Shown: piece after piece, positions 41,893 to 51,725 of the stretch | Position numbering within the stretch: the stretch's first letter is position 1 | How the letters are laid out: every line of letters begins with the position of its first letter | Assembly: GCF_000204055.1 (NCBI RefSeq) | Contig: NW_006768806.1 | Location: 719,766 to 783,765 of the forward strand | Direction of reading: 5' to 3' | Length of the DNA: 64,000 nt | Source of the DNA: Melampsora larici-populina 98AG31 | Taxonomy: Eukaryota; Basidiomycota; Pucciniomycetes; Pucciniales; Melampsoraceae | Translations under genes and position numbers: made by a program | Notes under the pieces: generated by a model | Databases searched by the model: none | What the model saw: only the letters and a program-made list of their open reading frames with translations | Told to the model about the DNA's origin: nothing

Positions 41893-44800
41893 AGGTCGTG
41901 CCTATCCTGAGCGCTGATGGGAAAGAAGATGTGATAGAGTTAGGTTCTAGTAGAATATTATCTTGCAATGAAAATGATCCTCGACTATTTTTTCATACCT
42001 CTCTATCCATATTCCCCAATCCCCGAGCCACACCACCTAAGACCCTAGAAGCCTTGTTCCTCATTGATTCCGGCGCGACGCACAATGTGCTGGGTGAGAA
42101 CTTTGCCACTCGACATGGCCTGATGGGCCATGCCACCCACTCAAGCCGTGAAGTCACAGGATTCGACGGATCCAAAAGCCAGTCATCCTACGAGATTCCC
42201 ATTCAACTCGATCAAGCACCACATGCGGGCACCTTCATCATCACAAGACTCAAAGACAACTACGATGGCATCTTAGGGATGCCCTGGATACAAGAACACG
42301 GCTCGACTATTGATTGGCGACGCCGCAAGTTTGTCACGACCAATTCCATTGCCGCTGCCACCGCAGCGTCGTCACACCCGGAACCACCCTCTCACAACCT
42401 ACACTTGGGACCCAGGAGGGACGCTAGGGACACTGACGAGGGGACTTGTATCTTAGATGATACTTTACAGTCCCCGCAATGTGAGTTCGATGCATCTATT
42501 GATTCCCATCCTCCAGAAACAGCTGGCAAGCTTGATTTCCTTGCAGAATTTAGAACCCCATCCGACCACGAGGACGAACACCGCAATGGTTGTACGGACT
42601 CACTTTGTCAAGTACCGGAAAACCGTGAATCACATGCCGCTGCCAACGCAGTGTCGTCAGACCCGAAAACACCCTCTCACAACCTACACCTAGGACCCAG
42701 GAGGGACGCTAGGGACAATGACGAGGGGACTGGTATCCTGTATGATACCTTACAGTCCCCGCGATGTGAGTACAGCAATCTACCTACCAAAATGTTACCT
42801 AGAACAGCTGGCAAGCTTCAATTTTCCACAGAATTCATACCACACGACCACGACCACGCAGAATCTATTGCGGCTGGAGCACCAGCCTCGTTGTACACAC
42901 CACATCCGCCACCAACCCCAACTGGTCCGATACTGGAGCCCTTGGGGCATGCTAGGAAATACGACGAGGGGGCTTGTGTCTTTGATAACACTTTTCAGCC
43001 CCCGCGATGTGAGTTCGCCACACCTTCTGAGAGATTGACCTTTGAAGCAGCTGGCAAGCCGGTGTATCTCTTGAATAATATAACACAGGTTGCAGCCGCT
43101 AATACCTCGTGGTCAACATCGGCAAGACTGGCCGCAGACGAGAAGAAAGATACGCCAGTTCGACCTGTGGAAGAGCTGGTTCCGACGCGCTATCACCGAT
43201 TCCTACACATGTTCAAAAAGTCAACTGCGCAGCGGCTACCCCCCCGTCGAAAATACGACTTCAAGGTTAACCTGATCCCAGGCGCGGAACCTCAGGCCAG
43301 TAGGATAATTCCGTTATCGCCTGCTGAGAACGCTGCCCTCGACGAGATGGTGAACACTGGATTGGCGAATGGAACCATTAGGAGGACCACGTCGCCGTGG
43401 GCAGCACCGGTCCTGTTTACCGGGAAAAAAGACGGCAACTTACGGCCGTGCTTTGACTACCGAAAGCTGAACGCCATCACCGTCAAGAACCGTTACCCCC
43501 TACCGTTGACTATGGAGCTCGTCGACAGTCTCCTTGACGCAGACAGATTCACCAAGCTTGACTTACGAAACGCATATGGCAACATACGAGTGGCAGAAGA
43601 GGACGAGGATAAGTTGGCGTTTATATGCAAGTCCGGCCAATTCGCCCCATTGACGATGCCCTTTGGACCAACGGGAGCACCGGGGCATTTCCAATATTTT
43701 ATGCAGGATATCTTACTCGCGCATATTGGAAAAGACGCAGCAGCCTACTTAGACGACACCATGATCTATACGAAGAAGGGTGTGGACCACGAAGGCTCAG
43801 TATCAGATGTGTTGGAAATCCTGGATAAGCACGAACTCTGGCTTAAGCCTGAGAAGTGCGAATTCTCGAAATCAGAGGTCGAGTATTTAGGGCTCATTAT
43901 CTCTCACAATAGAATACGGATGGACCCAACTAAGGTTCGAGCTGTGACGGAATGGCCGGCTCCCAAGAATGTATCTGAGTTGCAGCGATTCATAGGCTTT
44001 GCAAACTTTTACAGACGTTTTATCGGCCACTTTTCCTCTTTGACACGTCCACTTCACGACCTGACCAAGGATAATGTCCCGTATCTCTGGAGCACCAAGT
44101 GCAATCAAGCATTCGAATCCTTAAAGACAGCTTTCACGTCAGCCCCCATACTCAAGATAGCAGATCCGTATAAGCCTTTCCTTTTGGAGTGCGACTGCTC
44201 CGATTTTGCTCTAGGGGCGGTACTCTCACAACGCAGCGAAGACGATGGCGAGCTTCATCCTATTGCCTACCTTTCACGTTCACTGGTACAGGCGGAGAAG
44301 AACTATGAAATATTCGACAAGGAACTCCTCGCCATTGTCGCGTCCTTCAAGGAGTGGCGTCACTATTTGGAAGGTAACCCCAACAGGCTCGAAGTCATTG
44401 TGTATACTGACCATAGGAACCTGGAGAGTTTCATGACAACGAAACAACTCACACGCCGGCAAGCACGATGGGCGGAGATACTCGGATGCTTTGACTTTAA
44501 AATTAAATTCAGGCCAGGACATCAAGCCACGAAGCCAGATGCATTGTCGAGAAGACCGGATTTAAAACCTGACGAAGCTGATAATTTAACATTTGGACAA
44601 CTGATCAGGCCTGAGAATCTGACAGATGACTCTTTCCACACCGACGTCGCAAGCGTAGACTGTTTCTTTATGGATGATTCAATCAAACTCCACGACGCTG
44701 AACATTGGTTTGAGGTCGACGTTTTAGGTATATCGGATACCAGAATCGAAGAACTGCCAACGTGCGATGACGTCCAACCGGACGAGACCATCATCAGAAA

Positions 44801-46271
44801 CATACGAGAGAAGACGTCGACTTGCCCACGCCTCGCCGAACTAGTTCAAGCCATCGAGAACCCCATATCAACAAAGCTTAAATCAGCTGTAGCCAATTAT
44901 CAGGTAAGGGATGGTGTGGTATATAACAAAGGACGTATCGAGGTCCCGGACGACGCCGAAATCAAACGACAGATCCTCAAAAGCCGCCACGACAGCCTGC
45001 TAGCAGGCCATCCGGGTCGAGCTAAGACAATGAATCTAGTCAAGCGATGCTTCACATGGCCATCAATGCGTGCATACGTTCACCGGTATGTCGACAGCTG
45101 CGACTCCTGCCTTCGGGTCAAACCAACCACCCAGAAGCCATTTGGATCTTTGGAGCCACTCCCCATACCAGCTGGACCGTGGACGGATATCAGCTACGAT
45201 ATGATCACGGGTCTTCCGCCATCAAATGGCAAGGACAGTATATTGACTGTGGTCGACAGGCTCACTAAGATGGCCCATTTCATCTCTTGTAATGAAAGTA
45301 TGAATGCGACCGAACTTGCTGACTTAATGGTTAACCACGTTTGGAAGTTGCATGGCACACCGCGCACAATAGTGTCAGACCGGGGTAGTGTTTTTATATC
45401 ACAGGTCACACAGGAGCTAGATAGACGGTTGGGCATCAGACTACATCCATCCACCGCTTACCACCCCAGATCAGATGGACAGAGTGAGATAGTCAACAAA
45501 TGTGTCGAGCAATACTTACGACACTTTGTCAGCTATAGGCAAGACAATTGGGAGCAACTACTCCCAACGGCGGAATTTTCGTACAACAACAACAACCACT
45601 CTGCGACCGGCATGTCTCCTTTTCGAGCAAATTACGGGTACAATCCGGTATATGGAGGAGTACCATCGCACGAACAATGTGTTCCGGTAGTAGAAGAACG
45701 GTTGAAGATGTTAGCGGAGGTACAATCAGAGCTAACAGAATGTTTACGTTTGAGTCAGGAGTCAATGAAAGAACAATTTGACCGAGGTATTCGACAAACC
45801 CCAAACTGGCAAGTGGGGGATTTTGTGTGGTTGAAGAGCACCAACATATCAACAACCAGGCCGAGCCCAAAACTGGACCACAAATGGCTAGGTCCTTTTA
45901 GTATCATCAAAAAAGTTTCTCAATCAGCGTATAAACTGACTCTACCTGCGTCGATGAAGGGGATACATCCCGTATTCCATGTATCTTTACTACGAAAGCA
46001 TGAACCAGACACTATCGCAGGACGTAGTGAACCGCCGCCACCACCAGTAGAAGTCGAGGGAGAGAGTGAATGGGAGGTGTTTGAAATATTAGATAGTCGC
46101 ATAAGATACAAGAAGCAAGAGTTTTTGGTACAATGGAAAGGATTCAGCTCAGAACATAATTCATGGGAACCATTAGAAAACCTCAAGAATTGTAAAGAAC
46201 TTATCACGAAATTCAAAGAACAATACCCGGATGCGGCAAACAAGTACAAACGGCATAGGAGAAAGAAGTGA
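41889..46271 (+). CDS. pol: Pol polyprotein of element B (protease, RT, RNase H, integrase, chromodomain)
   Basis: 1,460 aa, uninterrupted. Protease active site DSGATH at residues 60-65. A long linker (about 150-430) contains three copies of the DEG-x-C...DTLQ/DTFQ-x-P-x-CEF module. RT has VKNRYPLPL, MPFGPTGAPGHFQ and YLDDTMIY; RNase H starts LECDCSDFALGAVLSQ. Integrase has the HHCC module (RHDSLLAGHPG...CDSCLRVKP), DISYDMITGLP, SDRGSVFIS and SDGQSEIVNK, then GPFSII-type GPY/F, and a C-terminal chromodomain (EWEVFEILDSR, FLVQWKGF, NSWEPLENL). Pol starts inside the gag stop, so expression probably uses termination-reinitiation or frameshifting. All catalytic residues I can identify are present. 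Confidence 0.96.
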   Translation: MKVVPILSADGKEDVIELGSSRILSCNENDPRLFFHTSLSIFPNPRATPPKTLEALFLIDSGATHNVLGENFATRHGLMGHATHSSREVTGFDGSKSQSSYEIPIQLDQAPHAGTFIITRLKDNYDGILGMPWIQEHGSTIDWRRRKFVTTNSIAAATAASSHPEPPSHNLHLGPRRDARDTDEGTCILDDTLQSPQCEFDASIDSHPPETAGKLDFLAEFRTPSDHEDEHRNGCTDSLCQVPENRESHAAANAVSSDPKTPSHNLHLGPRRDARDNDEGTGILYDTLQSPRCEYSNLPTKMLPRTAGKLQFSTEFIPHDHDHAESIAAGAPASLYTPHPPPTPTGPILEPLGHARKYDEGACVFDNTFQPPRCEFATPSERLTFEAAGKPVYLLNNITQVAAANTSWSTSARLAADEKKDTPVRPVEELVPTRYHRFLHMFKKSTAQRLPPRRKYDFKVNLIPGAEPQASRIIPLSPAENAALDEMVNTGLANGTIRRTTSPWAAPVLFTGKKDGNLRPCFDYRKLNAITVKNRYPLPLTMELVDSLLDADRFTKLDLRNAYGNIRVAEEDEDKLAFICKSGQFAPLTMPFGPTGAPGHFQYFMQDILLAHIGKDAAAYLDDTMIYTKKGVDHEGSVSDVLEILDKHELWLKPEKCEFSKSEVEYLGLIISHNRIRMDPTKVRAVTEWPAPKNVSELQRFIGFANFYRRFIGHFSSLTRPLHDLTKDNVPYLWSTKCNQAFESLKTAFTSAPILKIADPYKPFLLECDCSDFALGAVLSQRSEDDGELHPIAYLSRSLVQAEKNYEIFDKELLAIVASFKEWRHYLEGNPNRLEVIVYTDHRNLESFMTTKQLTRRQARWAEILGCFDFKIKFRPGHQATKPDALSRRPDLKPDEADNLTFGQLIRPENLTDDSFHTDVASVDCFFMDDSIKLHDAEHWFEVDVLGISDTRIEELPTCDDVQPDETIIRNIREKTSTCPRLAELVQAIENPISTKLKSAVANYQVRDGVVYNKGRIEVPDDAEIKRQILKSRHDSLLAGHPGRAKTMNLVKRCFTWPSMRAYVHRYVDSCDSCLRVKPTTQKPFGSLEPLPIPAGPWTDISYDMITGLPPSNGKDSILTVVDRLTKMAHFISCNESMNATELADLMVNHVWKLHGTPRTIVSDRGSVFISQVTQELDRRLGIRLHPSTAYHPRSDGQSEIVNKCVEQYLRHFVSYRQDNWEQLLPTAEFSYNNNNHSATGMSPFRANYGYNPVYGGVPSHEQCVPVVEERLKMLAEVQSELTECLRLSQESMKEQFDRGIRQTPNWQVGDFVWLKSTNISTTRPSPKLDHKWLGPFSIIKKVSQSAYKLTLPASMKGIHPVFHVSLLRKHEPDTIAGRSEPPPPPVEVEGESEWEVFEILDSRIRYKKQEFLVQWKGFSSEHNSWEPLENLKNCKELITKFKEQYPDAANKYKRHRRKK
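42440..42475 (+). other. Stem-loop module B1 in pol linker of element B
   Basis: Outer stem GGGGACT/AGTCCCC (7 bp), inner stem GTATC/GATAC, 6-nt loop, and a 5-nt bulge (TTTAC) on the 3' side against a single T. Preceded by GCTAGGGACACTGACGA and followed by GCAATGTGAGTTCG. Confidence 0.7.
42725..42760 (+). other. Stem-loop module B2 in pol linker of element B
   Basis: Outer stem GGGGACT/AGTCCCC, inner stem GGTATC/GATACC (one extra G-C pair where B1 has T-T), 6-nt loop, 4-nt 3'-side bulge (TTAC). Flanked by GCTAGGGACAATGACGA and GCGATGTGAG. Confidence 0.72.
42968..43003 (+). other. Stem-loop module B3 in pol linker of element B
   Basis: Outer stem GGGGGCT/AGCCCCC, a double change from B1/B2 that keeps pairing; inner stem GTGT/ACAC, again compensatory against GTATC/GATAC. 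3'-side bulge TTTTC. Flanked by GCTAGGAAATACGACGA and GCGATGTGAGTTCG. Confidence 0.7.
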
Positions 46272-46275
46272 GTGG

Positions 46276-46312
46276 GCAAGCTTTTTCCCCACGGGGTTTT
46301 TTAACGCTGCCC
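46276..46312 (+). promoter_or_regulatory. Conserved post-pol block of element B
   Basis: GCAAGCTTTTTCCCCACGGGG, a T run and AACGCTGCCC lie 5 nt after the pol stop. They match element A 15744-15778 in sense. Conserved outside coding sequence, so possibly an RNA processing, packaging or cDNA-synthesis signal; this is inference. Confidence 0.6.
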
Positions 46313-46353
46313 AGGGACAGAATGCAGGTCTTGCAAGCGGGAGACTGGGCATT

Positions 46354-46366
46354 AAAAGGGGGATAG
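46354..46366 (+). promoter_or_regulatory. Polypurine tract of element B
   Basis: AAAAGGGGGATAG directly precedes the 3' LTR. Confidence 0.85.
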
Positions 46367-46550
46367 TGTTACAACTACACATGTAACCAGGCGTGACACA
46401 CTTAGGAAGAGATGTCACAGAGGACACGTATTAGTATCTAGATCACAATGCTTGTACTTTCCTCTTTCTCCTCATCTGACAATCTACATAGAGGAACCAG
46501 GATACCACGTCTTCACACTCCGTCCCCAGATCCCCGTCCTGATCATAACA
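46367..46550 (+). repeat. 3' LTR of element B
   Basis: Identical to 40218-40401 by direct reading. It is followed by the AATTG duplication and then by the DIRS-like sequence. Confidence 0.96.
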
Positions 46551-47360
46551 AATTGGGATGGTTACAGAAGAGGAATTTGAGGTGCTGGATATGAATTGGC
46601 CTACAAATCTGAAATATATCTGGGCATCTCTTAATTGCTCACACTGTGAATATATCCAATTCAAGAGGTAGAGCGGAAGGGAGGGGGTCAGCTGAGAGAA
46701 AAAATCCAACTGTTTCTGAGTAACCTTCTGAGGGGGTGGCAATCTCCAGGTTCCTTAAAATTTCTGAGCATCAAGAAGGTCCGTGGACAAGGCCTCCTTG
46801 GTGATTAGAATTGTGACCCAACTTGTTGCAGATGTTATGCACTTGCTGGCAGTTGCTGGCCAATTTAAGACAGACCCCACTGTTCCAATTATTGCAAGGC
46901 TGGCAAGACAAAGGCTTGCCTGAACAGTCTTTAACAGAATATGAGGGAGAAGTCCTTTTTGTTTTCTTTGAAGGTTTTGAATTTGTCTTTGCTTGAGACT
47001 TAGGTTGAGAGTGAGGTTGCAAGGAAGATGATGGTTGGTGTCAATTTTTGGAAAAAGAAGGACAAGGGGAATAATCAATGGGAGTGGGCTGCTTGTCAAG
47101 AGATCTGGCTTCCAAATGTTTGAGTGCCAGGGAGGGATAATTACCAGAGATAATCCAAGTGTTGTCTGAAAATGTTTGACAAAGAACACAGTCAACTTCC
47201 ATGACATGAAGCCAATCACACTCTTCTTGCCATTTACATAAAACTTGCTGATGTAATCAAAATACTCATTGATAGAATCTGTTGCTGGTGAAGATACTGG
47301 TTGTATGCATCTCTGAGAACATTGATGATTTGTCAATAAAGGACATGTTTTTGACTTCAA
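46551..47360 (-). pseudogene. DIRS-like retroelement, gag-like 5' fragment
   Basis: Continues the element at 39485-40217 across the Gypsy insertion. About 46620-46555 reads DAQIYFRFVGQFIS, and 46771-47022 carries a Lys-rich stretch then a cysteine/histidine cluster (C-x2-C-x5-GVC...C-x4-H-x2-C-x4-GH) resembling the zinc-finger region of fungal DIRS-type gag proteins. The two parts are in different frames, so this is a relic. Confidence 0.4.
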
Positions 47361-49315
47361 GAAGTCCAGGATTTTAGGTGATTGCTAAACATGAATGTTT
47401 CAGAAGAAGGTTTTGAACACATCTTGCCAAACATTTTTTTGATTTCAATAAACTTATACTCCAGTAAACCTTTTGACAAAGAGAAAGGGAAGCTGAAAGC
47501 TTTGTCGCAACCGGTATTAAATAAGGACACCGTCATACAGAGGAAGATGAAAGAGAGCGTACTGAAGCATTCTTAGAAATGCTTTTCCCTCTTGGAAGGA
47601 TTTGCTCCAATAAAGGTGGTCTTAGAGGGGCAACTGAACGACGGGAAGAGGCTTCCGCCGTATTGACCACAGCTTGTGGGCCGCAACCGGAGGCCACGGG
47701 AGGTTCTCTTTCTTCAGGCTCGGACATAGGAGGCCAAAAGAAAAAGTTTGAAGGTGGATAATAAAGGTTCTTCTCCAGCTCTGAAGGCCACCAGGTGGGG
47801 CCCAGAACCACTGGCTCGCTGTAGTGTTAAGGATCTGTCCAGGAGGCGATACAACGGCTTCTGGCCTGGAATAAAAGAGGCAAGACGTCTTTGCAACATT
47901 GGATTTGACAGCCGTTCGGGCCACTGCTGAGAAGTGGTGAATGGAACTTGGGTTGAAAGGAGAGAAGTCGGAAGCAACTTGGTCGTGGAGCCGGTGCATA
48001 TCGTGCTTGTTCCTCCCTCCCGATTTGTCATAATTGACAAAAATCTCATCGATAGCATAGAACTCGGGATTGTTATCGTTGATTGTTCTAGCCACATGCT
48101 GCATGATACAACGAGAGATTTCTTTCCAAGAACAGATAACAAAAAAATATCGCTAGCTTGTTTCGTTGATAAAGATTTTGGATGAACTAACAAAATACAA
48201 TGAAATTCGATAGATGACAAAAGGACTTTAAACATTACAACTTTTTGGATACTGGGAAATCCACGCTTCGCTGTTGCTGTGCTTCACTTCTCATTGGACT
48301 GGATCTCCTTGTAGTACGTCTTTTACCTCTTCCTTTCAGACGTTTAACTAAACCTTACCTCTGCTTGGTACTATTCCCGTTTGTCAAAACGCGTTCCAAC
48401 GTCACCGAAAACTTCCGAAATAACCACATCACATGTCAAATCACAAGCTTACTAAGTATTCATCACAATCAGGGTGGGTCAATCAGGGTCAATTGCTGTT
48501 CGGACGGAAATCATGCCTCACCAAGCGATGGGTCTCGCCAGCTCCCTGGAGAACTACCCTGGACTACCCCCAAATCAAGATTTTAATATCTGCTCCGATC
48601 CGAGTTGATCCTGGTCTTGAACGAACTTCTGATTTCAAGAGTGCCTCGCTCCTCGGGAGGCCTCGAGCGTATCAAATAAGCAGAATACATACACCAGTCC
48701 TTCAAACCCCACGGTGGATGTTGGCTTATGAGGCTCTTTATCATGATATTGATCACAGTGGCTTCGTTGACCATCGGCCCGCCTTGCTACTTGAGCTTAG
48801 TAAATAGGTGGGGGATGTCTCTTGAGGTCATGGTGGGGTTTTAACACCGATCGTGCACACAAGAATCTTCTCCTCGGGAAGATGTTCGATTCCTTGAGTG
48901 CTGTACAGAGTTCGAATTAGAGTTCAGTGAAGGCAAAGATCTGGATTTCAATCACCCTGTGGATTGATTGATTAATAAGAATTGTAGCCAATGCCATGCT
49001 GTATACTTGAAATCTGATGTGGCTTTGATGCTGATTTAACCAGTCTGGCTTACCATTTTCTATTCACTCTCTGGCTTTGACTCGCTTCTCTCTTCATCAG
49101 AATATCATCTTCAATTGTTTTTTTCAACTGCGCAGAACTTACATGATACATCCTTTCTCTTGAGATCTTTCTTCAGTCTGATATGATATCATGATGAGTG
49201 GATGACCAAGATTGATTAGTAGTGTACACTTTAACTTTGATTTCTTACTTACATGCATTAGATTCCTCGTGATTGATTCCTGATCCCTCTTTACCACTTT
49301 ATCTCTTACCGAACC
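47361..49315. other. No confidently supported gene
   Basis: At 47622-48235 several overlapping ORFs on both strands exceed 80 codons. The best-looking is a minus-strand 160-codon frame starting MQHVARTINDNNPEFYAIDE. None has a domain I recognise, and competing frames of similar length make assignment unsafe. The remainder up to the phospholipase start has short ORFs only. Confidence 0.4.
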
Positions 49316-51725
49316 ATGTTTAAAATTCTCAATCATTCCATCCTAATCTCAATCACTCATTTACTCTTGATTTCCTTTTTCTATACATCAGCACTTCCTA
49401 CTCTCAATCAACCTTCTTCAATACATCTTATTCAGTGTCCTCATGACTTTTCACTTCGAAATGCAGGTACTAAAGAATCTCAAACATTAAACCCTTCTGA
49501 ACTGAATTACATCCAAAGTCGACGTCAAGAAGTAGTGGGTCCAGCATATAACACTTATTTTCGTAACGTCAAGCACTCCTTGAAAAAAGCTACACATGCC
49601 CAAAAGAAGAAAAACCCAGCATCAGATTCGATTGCTGATGCCCTAGGCGGTTTATACACTACTATATCACATTTGATCGACAGTGACAGCGACACTACAT
49701 TACCCGATTACATCGAAAGCATTCTCACATCAAATGATCTTGACATCTTACCTCGTACCGCCTTGGCCGCTTCTGGTGGAGGATATCGCGCATCTTTGTA
49801 TTCGAGTGGTGTTCTAAATGCATTTGATGGAAGAAATAAAACTTCAATTCATGTTGGTACGGGTGGACTTTTGCAAGCTAGTGATTATCTGGTTGGTCTT
49901 AGTGGTGGTTCTTGGGTAGTCACTGCTCTCGCCCAGGCCAATTTTCCAACTTTGTATGATTTAGCACTCTCAAAACATGCTCATCAGAAAAAAGACAAAA
50001 ATAGTCAGTTTGGTAGTTTATTACTCCAATATGACCTTTTCAGTGTGAGTCAACTTTGAATGATCGTAATTACTTTTGATGGAAAAATTGATTTCCACTT
50101 TTAAATCATCAGCCTGCTGATAATCAAACAGTTTCTGACGGGAAGGAAATTGACGACAAGAATAAACAATATGTGACCGATGTGTTAACAAAAATGGGTC
50201 AAAAGCTCAAAGCTGGATTTCACGTTACCATGGCCGACTTTTGGTCTCTAGTACTTCGTTATCATATTACCAATGGAACTACTGAAAATAACTTTTTTGA
50301 TGACTCTCTACCACACGGTATAGATGTTACTTTCTCTGGCATTCAAAAACTGTAAGCTCTTTCCTGCTCTTTCCCCAAAATGAGCTGAAATGGTAAGCGG
50401 CAATCTTATTTGGTGGCTTGCTTATCAATTCGTTTTCTCCCTTTTCAGGTCAACCTTCCAGCGCTTTGAACAACCCTTCCCTATTATCACAGCTTTAGCT
50501 ATCTCACCTGGTCAAGATGAAACACAAAAACAACCAAAGGCTTTAATACCCTTGACCAATACCGCTTATGAATTCACACCAATAGAATCAGGAAGTTGGG
50601 ATGAGAATTTGGCTAGCTTTATTCCAACAGAATATTTAGGAACACGTTTAAGAGGTGGAAAGTCAGAATCTCAACAATGTGCTCAAGGTTTCGATCAAGC
50701 TAGTTATCTTTCTGCCATTTCTAGTGATATCTTTCCAAACCTTAATACATCTGAAGCTTTCTTCTTTGGTCAAAGTTCAATTCATACAATTATAAGCCTT
50801 ATCAATACTACTTTCGAAAGTTCTCAACCTGGTATATCTATCGATACAGCTTCAGTCCCAAATCCTTTCTTGGAGTTGGGATCCGATACTTACTTGGATA
50901 AAGCTTCAACTGAGCTTCGGCTTCTTGACGGAGGTCTTGATGGCGGTAAGTCTGTCTTTCTATCCACCGATCAACTCAGTAGTCTGATTTTCGCATCATC
51001 TTCATCACAGCTGTGACTCCCTATCTACCATTGCTGATTCCAGCCCGAAAGGTAGACATCATCATTGGTATCGATTCAATCAGTTTGGTCAATGTCAGTA
51101 TTCCATCAAACACTGTTCTTACTCATTTCCAACTCGCTCCCAAAACCAGTCCTTGATGTGAGTATTTTTCAATTGTGACTTAGGACGGAACAGAAGGACC
51201 CAATTATGCCACTGGGGCATCTTTACAAGCTACATTTGCGAGAGCTCAACTTGCATCGGGTGCTTATAGCTTCCCTAACGTACCAAGCTCAGAAGAAGAG
51301 TTTGAAAAATTAAGATCTCATCCGACTTTCTTCGGTTGCGATGAGACCGATTCTCCATTAATCGTATGGATTGCTAATTCAGCTCCTTTGGACGGATCAC
51401 TTGGCATCACCAACACATCCATCGACCAAATCAAGGTAAGCTCATTATTTTCTTCACCAATTTATCGAGAATTGCGGAACTAGAACTAATACCATGGCCT
51501 TTTCAGTACTCAAACACTCAAGCCGAAGCTTTTCTTGGTGCAGCTTCTGAGATTGCGTATAGAGGATTTCCAACAGAAGAAGATGTGCAAAACCAGAACT
51601 TTCGAGATCCACTTTGGTCTGCATGTCTAGCTTGCGCAGTAGTTGATAGATCTCGAGAACGTCAAAACATTCCACGTGAAGGTCTTTGTAGTAGATGCTT
51701 TGAAAGATATTGTTGGAGCTCTTGA
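49316..51725 (+). CDS. Secreted lysophospholipase / phospholipase B
   Basis: Removes fatty acids from (lyso)phospholipids outside the cell or at the cell wall. Six exons (49316-50044, 50113-50351, 50449-50945, 51011-51093, 51184-51435, 51507-51725) give 672 aa with consistent phases. Signal peptide: residues 1 to about 26 (ILISITHLLLISFFYTSA). The oxyanion-type SGGGYR is at 153-158, the nucleophile Ser196 in GLSGGSW, and the catalytic Asp in LLDGGLDGG at the end of exon 3. Many N-x-S/T sites are present. Conserved Cys pairs occur near the C-terminus (FFGCDE, CLACAVVDRSR, CSRCFERYCW). No GPI-anchor hydrophobic tail, so probably freely secreted. Such enzymes are associated with nutrient uptake and host interaction in fungi. 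Confidence 0.93.

Larger units (their letters stand above)
40218..46550 (+). mobile_element. Ty3/Gypsy chromovirus, element B (intact, 6,333 bp)
   Basis: Two 184-bp LTRs (40218-40401, 46367-46550) read as identical, and are flanked by a perfect AATTG duplication (40213-40217, 46551-46555). gag and pol are both uninterrupted, with primer-binding site and polypurine tract in place. Identical LTRs and full ORFs indicate a very recent insertion that could be autonomous. It is the same lineage as element A (same MKVVP pol start, chromodomain, post-pol block and linker modules) but clearly diverged in sequence. Confidence 0.96.

Noticed and set aside
47622..48235. Overlapping 160-173 codon minus-strand ORFs and an 83-codon plus-strand ORF
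   Set aside because: Three frames compete, none has a recognisable domain; listed only as unresolved sequence.
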